Shown here: positions 34,263 to 42,664 of the stretch, piece after piece | Layout of the letters: each line of letters starts with the position of its first letter | How positions within the stretch are numbered: position 1 is the stretch's first letter | NCBI GenBank assembly: GCA_019218415.1 | Contig: JAHUUL010000001.1 | Span: 1-64,000, forward strand | Origin: Dermabacteraceae bacterium TAE3-ERU27 | Lineage (GTDB): Bacteria > Actinomycetota > Actinomycetes > Actinomycetales > Dermabacteraceae | Direction of reading: 5' to 3' | Length of the DNA stretch: 64,000 bases | Notes under the pieces: generated by a model | Told to the model about the DNA's origin: nothing | The model's input: the letters and a program-made list of their open reading frames with translations, nothing else | Databases searched by the model: none | Position numbers and translations under genes: made by a program

Positions 34263-35296
34263 AGGAATGCCGCCTCCTTCGCCACCACGCCGGACTCTTC
34301 GAGCTGGCGCAGGAAGCGATTGAAGCCTTCTCGGCTGATCGGCTCGTTGTTGTAGTTACGCAGGGCGAGCTGTACGCGACCCACCTGCCTACCGCCGAGG
34401 GTTTCGATGGTGCCGGCCACGATGGTGGCGTGAGCCTCGTATTCGGCGGCCAGGCGCACCAGGTCTTCGCTCGTGGAGATGGTCGGCGAATCGCCGTAAT
34501 CGCAGTTCACCATCACGGCGTTCAGGCCGGTGGGGGGCGGCGGCAGCGGAATAAGTTCCGCATACAGCGGGCCGCGCGTATCGGTGGCCACCTGCAAAAG
34601 GTCGCCACTTTGCAATATTTTGCCCTCTGCCAGCAGCGTTACTTCGTCGCAGATTTCCCGCACAACGCTCATTTCGTGCGTAATAAGCAGCACGGTAATT
34701 CCTAATTTGTCGCGCAGGCTGCGAATTAGGGAAAGGATTTGGCGGGTGGTGGAGGGATCGAGCGCGCTGGTCGGTTCATCGCACAGCAGCACGTCCGGGC
34801 TGGCGGCGAGCGCGCGGGCGATGCCGACGCGCTGAATCTGGCCGCCCGAAAGCTGCGCCGGATAGTTGTTCTCCCTGCCGCTCAGGCCAACCAGTTCCAC
34901 CAGTTCCGCGACCCGGCGGCGCTTTTCTTCGCCCTTGATGCCGATGATGTCCAGCGGATGGGCGATGTTCTCGGCCGCGGTGCGGGAGTCGAGCAGGTTC
35001 GCGTGTTGGAAAACGAATCCGATGCTGCGGCGGGCCGCGCGCAATTTCGCCCCGTCCAGGGCGCTAATCTGCGTGTCCCCGATCCAAACCTCGCCGGAGG
35101 TCGGCTTTTCCAGCCCGGTCAGGCAGCGGATAAGCGTGGACTTGCCGGCACCGGAACGGCCGACGATGCCGTGGATACGGCCCTCCCCGACGTTTAGGTT
35201 TATGCCGTCCAGGGCAATCACCTGCGCGCCGGTGGGCTGAGCACCCTTACCGGCAACCGCGGGGAATACCTTGGTTACGTCTCGTAGCTTGATCAC
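34259..35296 (-). CDS. metN: Methionine ABC transporter ATPase MetN
   Basis: The product is about 345 residues. The ABC domain has GRSGAGKSTL, LSGGQIQRVGIARAL and LLCDEPTSALD. A C-terminal NIL/ACT-like domain follows (about 265-340, VRLAAEYEAHATIVAGTIETLGGRQVG), which binds methionine and inhibits transport. I prefer the GTG at 35296 (VIKLRDVTKVF) over a frame reaching 35332 that adds twelve unlike residues. No ribosome site is visible. TTACTT lies 6 nt upstream, a weak leaderless candidate. No SAM riboswitch is recognisable in the 80-base leader. Confidence 0.92.
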   Translation of the reverse strand: MIKLRDVTKVFPAVAGKGAQPTGAQVIALDGINLNVGEGRIHGIVGRSGAGKSTLIRCLTGLEKPTSGEVWIGDTQISALDGAKLRAARRSIGFVFQHANLLDSRTAAENIAHPLDIIGIKGEEKRRRVAELVELVGLSGRENNYPAQLSGGQIQRVGIARALAASPDVLLCDEPTSALDPSTTRQILSLIRSLRDKLGITVLLITHEMSVVREICDEVTLLAEGKILQSGDLLQVATDTRGPLYAELIPLPPPPTGLNAVMVNCDYGDSPTISTSEDLVRLAAEYEAHATIVAGTIETLGGRQVGRVQLALRNYNNEPISREGFNRFLRQLEESGVVAKEAAFL

Positions 35297-35374
35297 GTAT
35301 CTAAGTAAACCGCGCCCGGGGCACACAGTCACACGGGACGTTCATATTTCTTTATCTTTTTCACTAAGAAGCCT

Positions 35375-35953
35375 TTATGCGGGGCCGCTTTTTCTGCCGC
35401 GCCGTTTACGCAACTGAGCGAAAAAGTCTTTCAGCACTAAGGCGCATTCTTCGCCGCGAACACCGCTAATTACCTCTGTTTGGTGGTTCAGGCGGGGCTC
35501 GGCGAGCAGGTTAAAGAGGCTCCCCGCAGCTCCCGCTTTGGGGTCCATGGCGCCGATCACAACGGTGTCTATGCGAGACAGCACTATCGCCCCGGCACAC
35601 ATCGTGCACGGCTCTAACGTCACGACCAGGGTGCAGCCGCTCAGGTTCCAGCGCCCCCGCTGCGCCGCCGCCTGCCGCAGCACCAGGATTTCGGCGTGCG
35701 CCGTCGGGTCCTGTTCCGACTCGCGCCGGTTTCCGGCCGCCGCGATCACGTTAGCTTCCTCATCTAAAATCACCGCGCCGATGGGGATGTCCCCGCGCGC
35801 CTGTTCGCGAACGCTCTGCCAGTCGGCCCCGATGTTCGCTTCAACCTGCGGGTTTTGCCCATCCATCCCGGCGGCCAGGCGCGCCTGCACCAGCGCCTGG
35901 CGCATCGCCTCATCCAGCGTCGCGGCGTCTAAGGACCGTTTGTTTGAATCCAC
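35375..35953 (-). CDS. tadA: tRNA-specific adenosine deaminase TadA
   Basis: The 192-residue cytidine/adenosine deaminase-fold enzyme makes inosine at position 34 of tRNA-Arg(ACG). Zinc ligands and the proton shuttle are His86-Ala-Glu88 (HAEI) and Cys116/Cys119 (PCTMCAGA). Compared with typical TadA there is an extra stretch of about 25 residues between the first helix ([11 protein letters not shown]) and GDIPIGAVI. The GTG at 35953 is chosen because GACAAT lies 6 nt upstream; ATG 35977 or 35992 are longer alternatives that would overlap the upp promoter or start. It is divergent from upp. Confidence 0.85.
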   Translation of the reverse strand: MDSNKRSLDAATLDEAMRQALVQARLAAGMDGQNPQVEANIGADWQSVREQARGDIPIGAVILDEEANVIAAAGNRRESEQDPTAHAEILVLRQAAAQRGRWNLSGCTLVVTLEPCTMCAGAIVLSRIDTVVIGAMDPKAGAAGSLFNLLAEPRLNHQTEVISGVRGEECALVLKDFFAQLRKRRGRKSGPA

Positions 35954-35968
35954 CCCTCTATTGTCGGG

Positions 35969-35974
35969 TAGATT
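35969..35974 (+). promoter_or_regulatory. Putative -10 box of upp
   Basis: TAGATT lies 7 nt before the ATG at 35982. The divergent tadA has GACAAT (35965-35960) 6 nt before its GTG, so both promoters are packed into 28 bases. Confidence 0.5.
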
Positions 35975-35981
35975 CATGGGT

Positions 35982-36620
35982 ATGCGAGTCATTGCTCTTG
36001 ATCATCCCCTGGTAGCCCACAAACTCACCGTGCTGCGCGATCGCAACACCCATTCCTCCACGTTCCGCCAGCTCGCGGACGAGCTGGTGACGCTGCTCGC
36101 CTATGAGGCGACTCGCAACGTTGCCGTGACCCGGGAAGAAATCAACACCCCGGTAGCCCCGATGCTGGGCACGAAGCTGACCAACCCGAAGCCGATGGTC
36201 GTGCCGATTCTGCGCGCGGGGCTGGGCATGCTGGACGGCATGACCCGCCTGCTGCCGACGGCGGAGGTGGGCTTCCTCGGGATGGTGCGTAACGAGGAGA
36301 CCCTGGAGGTCACCACCTACGCGAACCGTCTGCCCGAGGACCTCACCGGGCGCCAGTGCTTCGTGCTCGACCCGATGCTGGCCACCGGCCACACCCTGAT
36401 CGCGAGCGTGAACTACCTGTTCGAACGCGGCGCGCGCGACATCACCTGCGTAACCCTGCTTTGCGCGCCGGAGGGCCTGAAGGCCCTCGAGGACGCGCTC
36501 GATCCCGATCTGGACGTCACCGTGGTGACCGCCGCGATCGACGAGAAGCTGAACGAAAAGAGCTACATCGTTCCCGGTCTGGGCGACGCGGGCGACCGCC
36601 TCTTCGGCGTGGTCGACTAA
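35982..36620 (+). CDS. upp: Uracil phosphoribosyltransferase
   Basis: The 212-residue salvage enzyme makes UMP from uracil and PRPP. The PRPP-binding loop is [31 protein letters not shown], the flexible loop with [11 protein letters not shown], and the C-terminal [15 protein letters not shown] (uracil site) are all present. The ATG at 35982 fits a leaderless start; another ATG two codons upstream (35976) is possible. A 16-bp terminator follows. Confidence 0.96.
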   Translation: MRVIALDHPLVAHKLTVLRDRNTHSSTFRQLADELVTLLAYEATRNVAVTREEINTPVAPMLGTKLTNPKPMVVPILRAGLGMLDGMTRLLPTAEVGFLGMVRNEETLEVTTYANRLPEDLTGRQCFVLDPMLATGHTLIASVNYLFERGARDITCVTLLCAPEGLKALEDALDPDLDVTVVTAAIDEKLNEKSYIVPGLGDAGDRLFGVVD

Positions 36621-36642
36621 CCGCAGCCAGCCAAAACACTCC

Positions 36643-36680
36643 CGAAGGGGGCCGACGCGAACGAGCGTCGGCCCCCTTCG
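36643..36680 (+). terminator. Terminator after upp
   Basis: CGAAGGGGGCCGACGC (36643-36658) pairs perfectly with 36665-36680 around a 6-nt loop, followed by TGTCT. Confidence 0.85.
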
Positions 36681-36710
36681 TGTCTCCCGGCTCACATTCT
36701 TGGTGCGAAG

Positions 36711-36739
36711 TAGACGTTTCACATGGCAATACGTATGCT
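36711..36739 (+). promoter_or_regulatory. Promoter of the Met/His-rich micro-ORF
   Basis: TAGACG (36711-36716), a 17-nt spacer and TATGCT (36734-36739). The ATG at 36747 follows after 7 nt, so the transcript would be leaderless. Confidence 0.6.
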
Positions 36740-36746
36740 TAGAGCC

Positions 36747-36842
36747 ATGTTCGCATGCCACCAGCACTACACCATGTCCGCCTACGCGGGCATGTGGTTT
36801 GGCATGCCGATGCACATGATGCAGCGTCAGCTCAGTCTCTGA
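36747..36842 (+). CDS. Met/His-rich 31-residue micro-ORF
   Basis: The short frame ATG...TGA encodes a 31-residue peptide that begins MFACHQHYTMSAYAGMW and continues with a dense FGMPMHMMQ segment. In total it has eight Met and three His, plus one Cys and two Tyr. It sits directly behind a good -35/-10 pair with leaderless spacing, in a 312-base gap between the upp stop and a winged-helix gene. Possible roles are a metal (copper)-binding peptide, or a leader peptide whose translation senses methionine and controls the next gene. No homologue is recognised. It is too short to be certain that it is coding. Confidence 0.5.
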   Translation: MFACHQHYTMSAYAGMWFGMPMHMMQRQLSL

Positions 36843-36932
36843 GGCATGTTACCCAGGGGCGGCTGACAGGAGTCGGCCCCCGGCGCGGGCTCCCGCTTAC
36901 AACCAATTAAGCGCTACCGCCAAGGACAAATC

Positions 36933-37559
36933 ATGAGCATCGCCCCCCTTTACAACCGCCGCAACACCCCCGTTCTTCCCGGCCGCGAACAGGCCACCCA
37001 GCAGATCACGATCAGCCTGACGCTGAATCTTCCCGCCGGGGTGTCCGAAAAGTCGGTCGCCGAGTTCGCCGCCGCCGTACGCGGCCAGGCGGCCCGCCGC
37101 TTCGGCACCCTCCCCGCGGCCCGCGTGTTCAACAACCGCACGCAGGGAGTGCTTTCCCCGAATGCCCCGGCGCGCCTGGACGCCGCCCGCCGCTACGCCC
37201 ACAGCCAGCAGGCGCTGGCGCGCGTGCAGGGATCGCCGCTGACAGCGCCGGAAGATTCCCTGGTCATCGACTTCACCGGGCGCCGCGTGCGGCTGAGCGG
37301 CTCCCCCGTAAACCTGGCGCACAAGGAATTCGAGATCCTCGCGTTCCTGCTGCGCAACGCCCGCAACACGGTGAGCCGCGAGGACATCCTCGCCAACGTT
37401 TGGCAGGGTGCCGACACCAGCGTCGGCATCCGCACGATAGACGTGCACATCCGCCGCCTGCGCGCCAAGCTGGGGGCCTACCGCGAGCTGATCAGCACCG
37501 TTCGTGGCCGTGGCTACCGCTACGATCCTTCTAGCGACGTCACGGTAATCGGCGTCTGA
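36933..37559 (+). CDS. OmpR-type winged-helix DNA-binding protein without receiver domain
   Basis: The 208-residue protein has a C-terminal PhoB/OmpR winged helix (about 105-200): VNLAHKEFEILAFLLRNARNTVSREDIL, then TIDVHIRRLRAKLG and STVRGRGYRY, the classical effector domain. The first 100 residues are not a response-regulator receiver: no Asp/Lys phosphorylation pocket is seen, and instead there is a basic, partly disordered region. It therefore acts as an orphan regulator of the kind common in actinobacteria. AAGGAC precedes the ATG. The Met/His-rich micro-ORF lies about 90 bases upstream and may be in the same transcript. Confidence 0.82.
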   Translation: MSIAPLYNRRNTPVLPGREQATQQITISLTLNLPAGVSEKSVAEFAAAVRGQAARRFGTLPAARVFNNRTQGVLSPNAPARLDAARRYAHSQQALARVQGSPLTAPEDSLVIDFTGRRVRLSGSPVNLAHKEFEILAFLLRNARNTVSREDILANVWQGADTSVGIRTIDVHIRRLRAKLGAYRELISTVRGRGYRYDPSSDVTVIGV

Positions 37560-37593
37560 GGGCGTACCCGCGAAAGCTGTCGGCCGCTGCCAC

Positions 37594-37599
37594 TACCCT
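37594..37599 (+). promoter_or_regulatory. Putative -10 box of the SNF2 helicase operon
   Basis: TACCCT lies 6 nt before the ATG at 37606. No ribosome site is present. Confidence 0.5.
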
Positions 37600-37605
37600 T
37601 GGGGT

Positions 37606-40596
37606 ATGCCTGTTCGCCGCCTCCACCTGTGCCCCCACGGCGCTACCGGGGCTGCCCTGTGGGCGCGAGAAAGCGTTGGCGACGGCCGTTCCCGGGCGGT
37701 TACCAGCCTGGATTTCCTGACCGCCACTCCCCTGGGCGGGGCAGCTGACTTTACCGGGCCGCTGCGCACCCGCGTCACGCTGGAGAAACCGGCTGGTCGC
37801 CGGGTGCCCGCGCTGCACCTCGCCCCCTCACAGCTGGTGGCCTTCCTCTGTTTAAGCGCGCAGGCGATGGCCGACGCGGCGGACATCCCCGCCCCCACTC
37901 TGCGCTCCGGGGCAGACTTTCCCCCGGCTCTGCGCGAGCGCCTAGATGCGCTCAGCGAGCAGGGGCAGGGCTGCGAGCTGGGACCCGAGCTTTACGCGAC
38001 CGCCGAACTGGTGCGCGGTGTAAGGACGCTCGCGCGGTCCCGGATCGCCGTGAAGAAGCGGCTAGTGGTGCCCCATATCGAGATCGGCACCGCCGCCCCC
38101 ACCCTGGGCCTGCATCGCCTCTCCTGGATGCCCGCGCCCGGCCCGGACGACGGCTTGGTTTCCTCCCGTCTTTCCCTGCGCGTGCTGGACGCCGAAGCGA
38201 GGCGCGCTTTCGCCCGCTTCGCCGAGCACGAAGCGCCCGCTCCCGCTTTTCCCATGCTCGCCGCGCTGAGCACAGACGACGACGTTTGGGAGAGCGACGT
38301 TCCCGCCGCCCACCGGGCGCAGCTGGCACTGTCGGAAATGATCGCCGCCGCCCATCCCGTAACCCTGCTGGAGGGCGGCGAAGCACCACTGGTACGCCTG
38401 AGCGAGCCAGGCGGGGACGGCCTTTGGCCGCTCGAAGTCTGCCTGCGCCAGCGTTCCGGCACGGTGCATCCCCTGGCCGACGTGCGCGCGGCGGGAGACA
38501 TCACCGCCGCCGCGGCCGCCTCCCTGGTGGGCGACGTACTGCGGCTGGCACCGGGGCTGCACGGCGCCCGGCTGCGCGAGGAAACGCTCGCCTTCTTCCT
38601 TACCCTGCCGCAGGCCAGCACCTTCCTGGAAAAACAGGCCGAACGCCTGGAGGCGGGCGGGATAGCGGTCATGCTGCCCAGGGACTGGACGAAAACCCCG
38701 GTGCGTCTGCGCGCCGAGGTGCAGGAGGCAAAGAGCGACGAAGAGGGCAGCCAAAGCGGCATCGGCGTGCAGGCCATGGCCCGTTTCGACTGGGGCGTTT
38801 CGGTGGGCGAGACGCAGCTTACCGAGGAGGAGATCGCCCAGCTCAAGGAGGAGCAGGCCGAGCTGGTTTACCTGCGCGGGCGCTGGGTGCGCCTAGACGG
38901 TGCGACCCTGCGTGCGGCCAGCCGCTTCCTGGAGCGCGCGGCGCGCGGCGGGATGCGCCCCCTGCGCGAACTGTTCGCCGTCATGGCGTCGCGCGAGGCG
39001 GCCGGGGTGGACTTCGCTCCTCCCGTGTCGGTCGCGGAGGACGACACAGTGCGGGCAGGCGACGCGGCCGCGCGCGGGAGCGAGTCGGCACTGCCGGGAG
39101 AACCCACCCCGATTCACCCCCGCACCTTGCACGCAACCCTGCGGCCCTATCAGGAACGGGGCGTTTCCTGGCTGGCAGCGCGCGACTACACCGGCTGGGG
39201 CACGATCCTGGCCGACGACATGGGCCTCGGCAAGACCATTCAGCTGCTGGCCCTGCTTTGCCACGAACGGGAGCCGGGCACGGATTCCGGCGCAAACGCT
39301 CCGCGCGAGGTAGGCCCGACGCTGCTAATCGCCCCCATGTCGCTGGCGGGGAACTGGCAGCGGGAGGCGGCGCGCTTCGCCCCGCACCTGCGCTGCCACG
39401 TCCATCACGGCCCGCAGCGCGGCAGCGATCCCTCCGCCTGGGAGGGGGCCGACCTGGTGGTGAGCACCTATTCCCTGCTGGCCAGGGACCTGCCCCTGCT
39501 ATCGCAGACCTCCTGGCGCAGGGTGGTTTTCGATGAGGCGCAGCACCTGAAGAATCCCGGTACCGCAGTTTCGCGCGCGGCCAAGGAACTACCCGCCGAA
39601 ACCAAGATTGCGCTCACCGGCACTCCCGTGGAAAACCGCCTGCAGGACCTACATTCGCTGATGGAGACGGTCAATCCCGGTCTGCTGGGCGACGCCGACA
39701 CGTTCACGCAATCCCTGGCGAACCCCATCGAGAAGCAGCGGGACGAGGCCGCCCTGGCGCGTCTCCAGCGCGTGACCGGCCCGTTTATTCTGCGCCGCCT
39801 GAAAACGGATCGCAGCATCATTTCCGACCTGCCCGAGAAGCAGGAGATGACGCTCAGCGCAAGCCTGACCCCGGAGCAGGCCGCACTCTACGAGGCGATC
39901 GTGAAAGAAATGCTGATCGAACTGGACGGCAGCGAACCGGCCCAGCGCCGCGCCGCCGTGGTCGGCGCGCTGACCAGGCTTAAGCAGGTGTGCAACCATC
40001 CCGCACACTATCTGGGCGACGGTTCCTCGATAGTGGCGGCCGACGGCAGCCACCGTTCCGGGAAGATCGCCCTGGTGGATGACCTGCTGGAAAACATTTT
40101 CGCCGCCGGGGAAAGGGTGCTGCTGTTCACCCAGTTCACGACGTTCGGGCAGATGATGCGCGGCTACTGGCAGGAGCGGCACGGCCTCGCCGTGCCCTTC
40201 CTACACGGCGGCAGCAGCAAGGACGAGCGAGACGCGATGGTGGCGGATTTCCAGCGCAGCGGCAACGGTCCGGGCGCGCTCTTGCTGAGCCTGAAGGCCG
40301 GCGGCACAGGCCTGACCCTGACGCGCGCCAACCACGTCATTCACCTGGATCGCTGGTGGAACCCGGCGGTGGAAAATCAGGCTACGGACCGCGCCTACCG
40401 GATCGGTCAGGACCGTAACGTGCAGGTGCGCAAGCTGGTCAGCGCGGGCACGGTCGAGGAAAAGATCGACGACGTGCTCACCGGCAAGGCGGAGCTGGCC
40501 GAAATGACGGTGCGCAGCGGGGAGAACTGGCTTGCCCAGCTGCCAAGCGAACGCCTCGCGGAAGTATTCGCCCTGGATCGGGGGAAGATCGCATGA
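37606..40596 (+). CDS. SNF2-family DEAD/DEAH-box helicase
   Basis: The 996-residue protein has a long N-terminal region (about 1-500, SNF2-associated bacterial domain) and then a two-lobe SF2 ATPase. Motif Ia/Walker A is ADDMGLGKTIQ, Walker B VVFDEAQHLKNP, motif III LTGTPVENR, and lobe-2 motifs are LLFTQFTTFGQMM, LSLKAGGTGLTLTRANHVIHLDRWWNPAVENQATDRAYRIGQ. This is the bacterial HepA/RapA-like SNF2 class, translocating on DNA. The start ATG has TACCCT 6 nt upstream. The stop overlaps the next start as ATGA, linking it to the SWIM zinc-finger protein, a partner often encoded beside such helicases. Confidence 0.93.
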   Translation: MPVRRLHLCPHGATGAALWARESVGDGRSRAVTSLDFLTATPLGGAADFTGPLRTRVTLEKPAGRRVPALHLAPSQLVAFLCLSAQAMADAADIPAPTLRSGADFPPALRERLDALSEQGQGCELGPELYATAELVRGVRTLARSRIAVKKRLVVPHIEIGTAAPTLGLHRLSWMPAPGPDDGLVSSRLSLRVLDAEARRAFARFAEHEAPAPAFPMLAALSTDDDVWESDVPAAHRAQLALSEMIAAAHPVTLLEGGEAPLVRLSEPGGDGLWPLEVCLRQRSGTVHPLADVRAAGDITAAAAASLVGDVLRLAPGLHGARLREETLAFFLTLPQASTFLEKQAERLEAGGIAVMLPRDWTKTPVRLRAEVQEAKSDEEGSQSGIGVQAMARFDWGVSVGETQLTEEEIAQLKEEQAELVYLRGRWVRLDGATLRAASRFLERAARGGMRPLRELFAVMASREAAGVDFAPPVSVAEDDTVRAGDAAARGSESALPGEPTPIHPRTLHATLRPYQERGVSWLAARDYTGWGTILADDMGLGKTIQLLALLCHEREPGTDSGANAPREVGPTLLIAPMSLAGNWQREAARFAPHLRCHVHHGPQRGSDPSAWEGADLVVSTYSLLARDLPLLSQTSWRRVVFDEAQHLKNPGTAVSRAAKELPAETKIALTGTPVENRLQDLHSLMETVNPGLLGDADTFTQSLANPIEKQRDEAALARLQRVTGPFILRRLKTDRSIISDLPEKQEMTLSASLTPEQAALYEAIVKEMLIELDGSEPAQRRAAVVGALTRLKQVCNHPAHYLGDGSSIVAADGSHRSGKIALVDDLLENIFAAGERVLLFTQFTTFGQMMRGYWQERHGLAVPFLHGGSSKDERDAMVADFQRSGNGPGALLLSLKAGGTGLTLTRANHVIHLDRWWNPAVENQATDRAYRIGQDRNVQVRKLVSAGTVEEKIDDVLTGKAELAEMTVRSGENWLAQLPSERLAEVFALDRGKIA

Positions 40597-41183
40597 TTCT
40601 TTTGCGCAGTAAGCGCGGCGGCGTCGGCACCAACTGGTGGGCGGTGGCGCTGCGCGAACTCCTGGAGCTACTGCTCGGGGCAGAGGGGGTGCGGCGCGGC
40701 AAGGCCGATGCGCGGGCGGGCACCGTCGCCTCTCTCACCCCGCTCCCGCTGCGGGCGGTGGGCGAGGTTTCCGGTTTCACCGCGGAGGTCTCTTTCACGC
40801 CGCTGCCCGCGCCGGAGGGAGGCGCCGCGCTGCTGGCCCGCTCCGCTTCCGGGGAGCTGCCGCACGAAGCGGCACCGCTGGTGCCGGAGTCGGTAACCGA
40901 AATATCGTTTTCCTGCTCCTGCCCCGAGTGGCCCGGGCCCTGTCGGCACGTTGCCGCGCTCTGCTACGTGCTGGTGGAGGCGGTAGACGCCGACCCCACC
41001 CACCTGTTCACGCTGCGCGGTCTAGGTGCGGAAGAGGTAGCCACGGCGGACGCCCCCGCTCCCGCGCTTCGTTTCACCCCCGAACTGGTTGATGCCCGGC
41101 ACCTGGCGGGAGCGCTAGGCGAGCAGCAGGCAGACGCGTTTTCGCGTTTCTACACGGGGCACGGCATATCCTGGGAGGCATGA
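40593..41183 (+). CDS. SWIM zinc-finger protein
   Basis: The 196-residue protein has the SWIM motif C-x-C-x6-C-x-H at Cys108, Cys110, Cys117 and His119 (CSCPEWPGPCRH), a DNA- or protein-binding zinc finger. The rest is a helical protein with a hydrophobic N-terminal half. Overlapping ATGA junctions tie it to the helicase upstream and to a beta-lactamase-fold gene downstream. By analogy with other bacteria it likely acts with the SNF2 protein on DNA; this is inference. Confidence 0.85.
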   Translation: MILLRSKRGGVGTNWWAVALRELLELLLGAEGVRRGKADARAGTVASLTPLPLRAVGEVSGFTAEVSFTPLPAPEGGAALLARSASGELPHEAAPLVPESVTEISFSCSCPEWPGPCRHVAALCYVLVEAVDADPTHLFTLRGLGAEEVATADAPAPALRFTPELVDARHLAGALGEQQADAFSRFYTGHGISWEA

Positions 41184-42664
41184 GTGAACTTTCCCCGGAG
41201 ATCTGCGACCGTATCGATGCACTGTTTCGGGAGGCCGTCTCCTCCCACGCCACCAGCGGCCTAGCCTACGGCGTGGTGGGGGCCGACGGTTCCCTGCTGC
41301 ACAGCGGCGGCGCGGGCCACTCGCACCTGGCGGCGGGAGAGCCTGAGGCTGCTGCTTTCGTGCCGGGGAAGGATTCGATATCCCGTATCGCGTCGATGTC
41401 TAAGTCGTTCATCGCGGCCTCGATTCTGAAGTTGCGCGACGAGGGCCGCCTGCGCCTGGACGATCCGGTCGCCAACTACCTGCCGGAGGTCGGCACCCTC
41501 GCGCTGCCGAGCGAGGACTCCCCCGCCCTGACGCTGCGCCTGCTGCTGACGATGAGCGCGGGCCTGGTCACGGATAACCCGTGGGGCGATCGCCAGGAGG
41601 CGATGACCGCTAAGGCTTTCCGCGAAATGATCGCCGGCGGGCTGGGCTTCATGAGCGTTCCCGGCACCGCGTTCGAGTATTCCAACGCCTCCTACGTCAT
41701 GCTCGGCCAGGTGATCGGCGAAGTCGCCGGGATCGGCTACGAGGATTACGTGCGGGAAAACTTCCTGCGCCCCCTCGGCATGCGCGACACCGACTACGAC
41801 CGTGCCGGCCTGGACCCCGAGCGTATCGTCACGGGCCACCGCCTCAACGAGCGCGAGGACGCCTTGCGTTTTGAGCCGGTCGAGTTCGATTCCCCCGGCG
41901 TTTACGGGGCGATGGCGGGCCTTTATTCCACCGTGGCCGACGTATCCCGCTGGGTGCGCTTCCTCTCCAGCGCGAACGCGGCCACCTCCGAACACGAGGA
42001 TGCCGGTTACGCGAAGCTGCTTTCGCGCGCCTCCCGCCGGGAAATGCAGCAGGGGTATCGCCTGCAGCGTACCCCGGTTAACCGCGAGGGCCAGTTCGAT
42101 CGTCTGCGCGCGTACGGCATGGGCCTGGTGGTGGAGGAATTCCCGCTGCTCGGCGGCGTGATCTCCCACTCCGGCGGCTACCCCGGTTTCGGTTCCTTCA
42201 TGTGTTGGCATCGCGATAGCGGCATCGGCGTGATCGTCCTGGCGAACTCGAAGTACGCCCCAGCCCCGAAGCTTTCCTACGAGGTGCTTGAGGTGCTGCG
42301 TCAGGAGGGCCAGCTGCGGGGCAGCGCCGGCCTGCCTCTCGCGGAGGGCACCAAGCGCGGCATGGCCGCAGCCATCGCCTACCTGCGCAGCGGCGATGCG
42401 GCGGTGGCCGACGAATGGTTCTCCGACAACATGGACCTGGACGTCTCGCGCGAGGAACGCATGCGCCGCCGTGCCGTGGCGGAGGAACGCACCGGGGTAA
42501 GCCTGGACGGGGAGTGGCCGGAGCCAACGGTGCTGACGCCGTTCGAGGTGCGCTGGGACTTCCCGCGCGTCGCGGACAAACCCGGACTGCGCGTGCACCT
42601 ACTGATGGACCCGCGCGTGCAGCCGCTCATGCAGAGCCTGACGCTGATCACGCTAACCGACTAA
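41180..42664 (+). CDS. Beta-lactamase/class C-type serine hydrolase
   Basis: The 494-residue protein carries a penicillin-binding/beta-lactamase-like transpeptidase domain. Ser72-x-x-Lys75 (SMSKSF), Tyr167-Ser-Asn169 (FEYSNAS) and His330-Ser-Gly (ISHSGGYPG) are the three catalytic motifs of class C-like esterases. There is no signal peptide, so it is cytosolic. It is more likely an esterase or peptidase than an antibiotic-degrading lactamase. It is coupled by ATGA to the SWIM gene. A C-terminal extension of about 100 residues follows the catalytic domain. It overlaps the convergent kinase gene by 17 bases. Confidence 0.85.
   Translation: MSELSPEICDRIDALFREAVSSHATSGLAYGVVGADGSLLHSGGAGHSHLAAGEPEAAAFVPGKDSISRIASMSKSFIAASILKLRDEGRLRLDDPVANYLPEVGTLALPSEDSPALTLRLLLTMSAGLVTDNPWGDRQEAMTAKAFREMIAGGLGFMSVPGTAFEYSNASYVMLGQVIGEVAGIGYEDYVRENFLRPLGMRDTDYDRAGLDPERIVTGHRLNEREDALRFEPVEFDSPGVYGAMAGLYSTVADVSRWVRFLSSANAATSEHEDAGYAKLLSRASRREMQQGYRLQRTPVNREGQFDRLRAYGMGLVVEEFPLLGGVISHSGGYPGFGSFMCWHRDSGIGVIVLANSKYAPAPKLSYEVLEVLRQEGQLRGSAGLPLAEGTKRGMAAAIAYLRSGDAAVADEWFSDNMDLDVSREERMRRRAVAEERTGVSLDGEWPEPTVLTPFEVRWDFPRVADKPGLRVHLLMDPRVQPLMQSLTLITLTD

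Noticed and set aside
35297-35374. SAM riboswitch before metN
   Set aside because: The 80-base leader is too short and has no SAM-I/II/IV-like paired elements.
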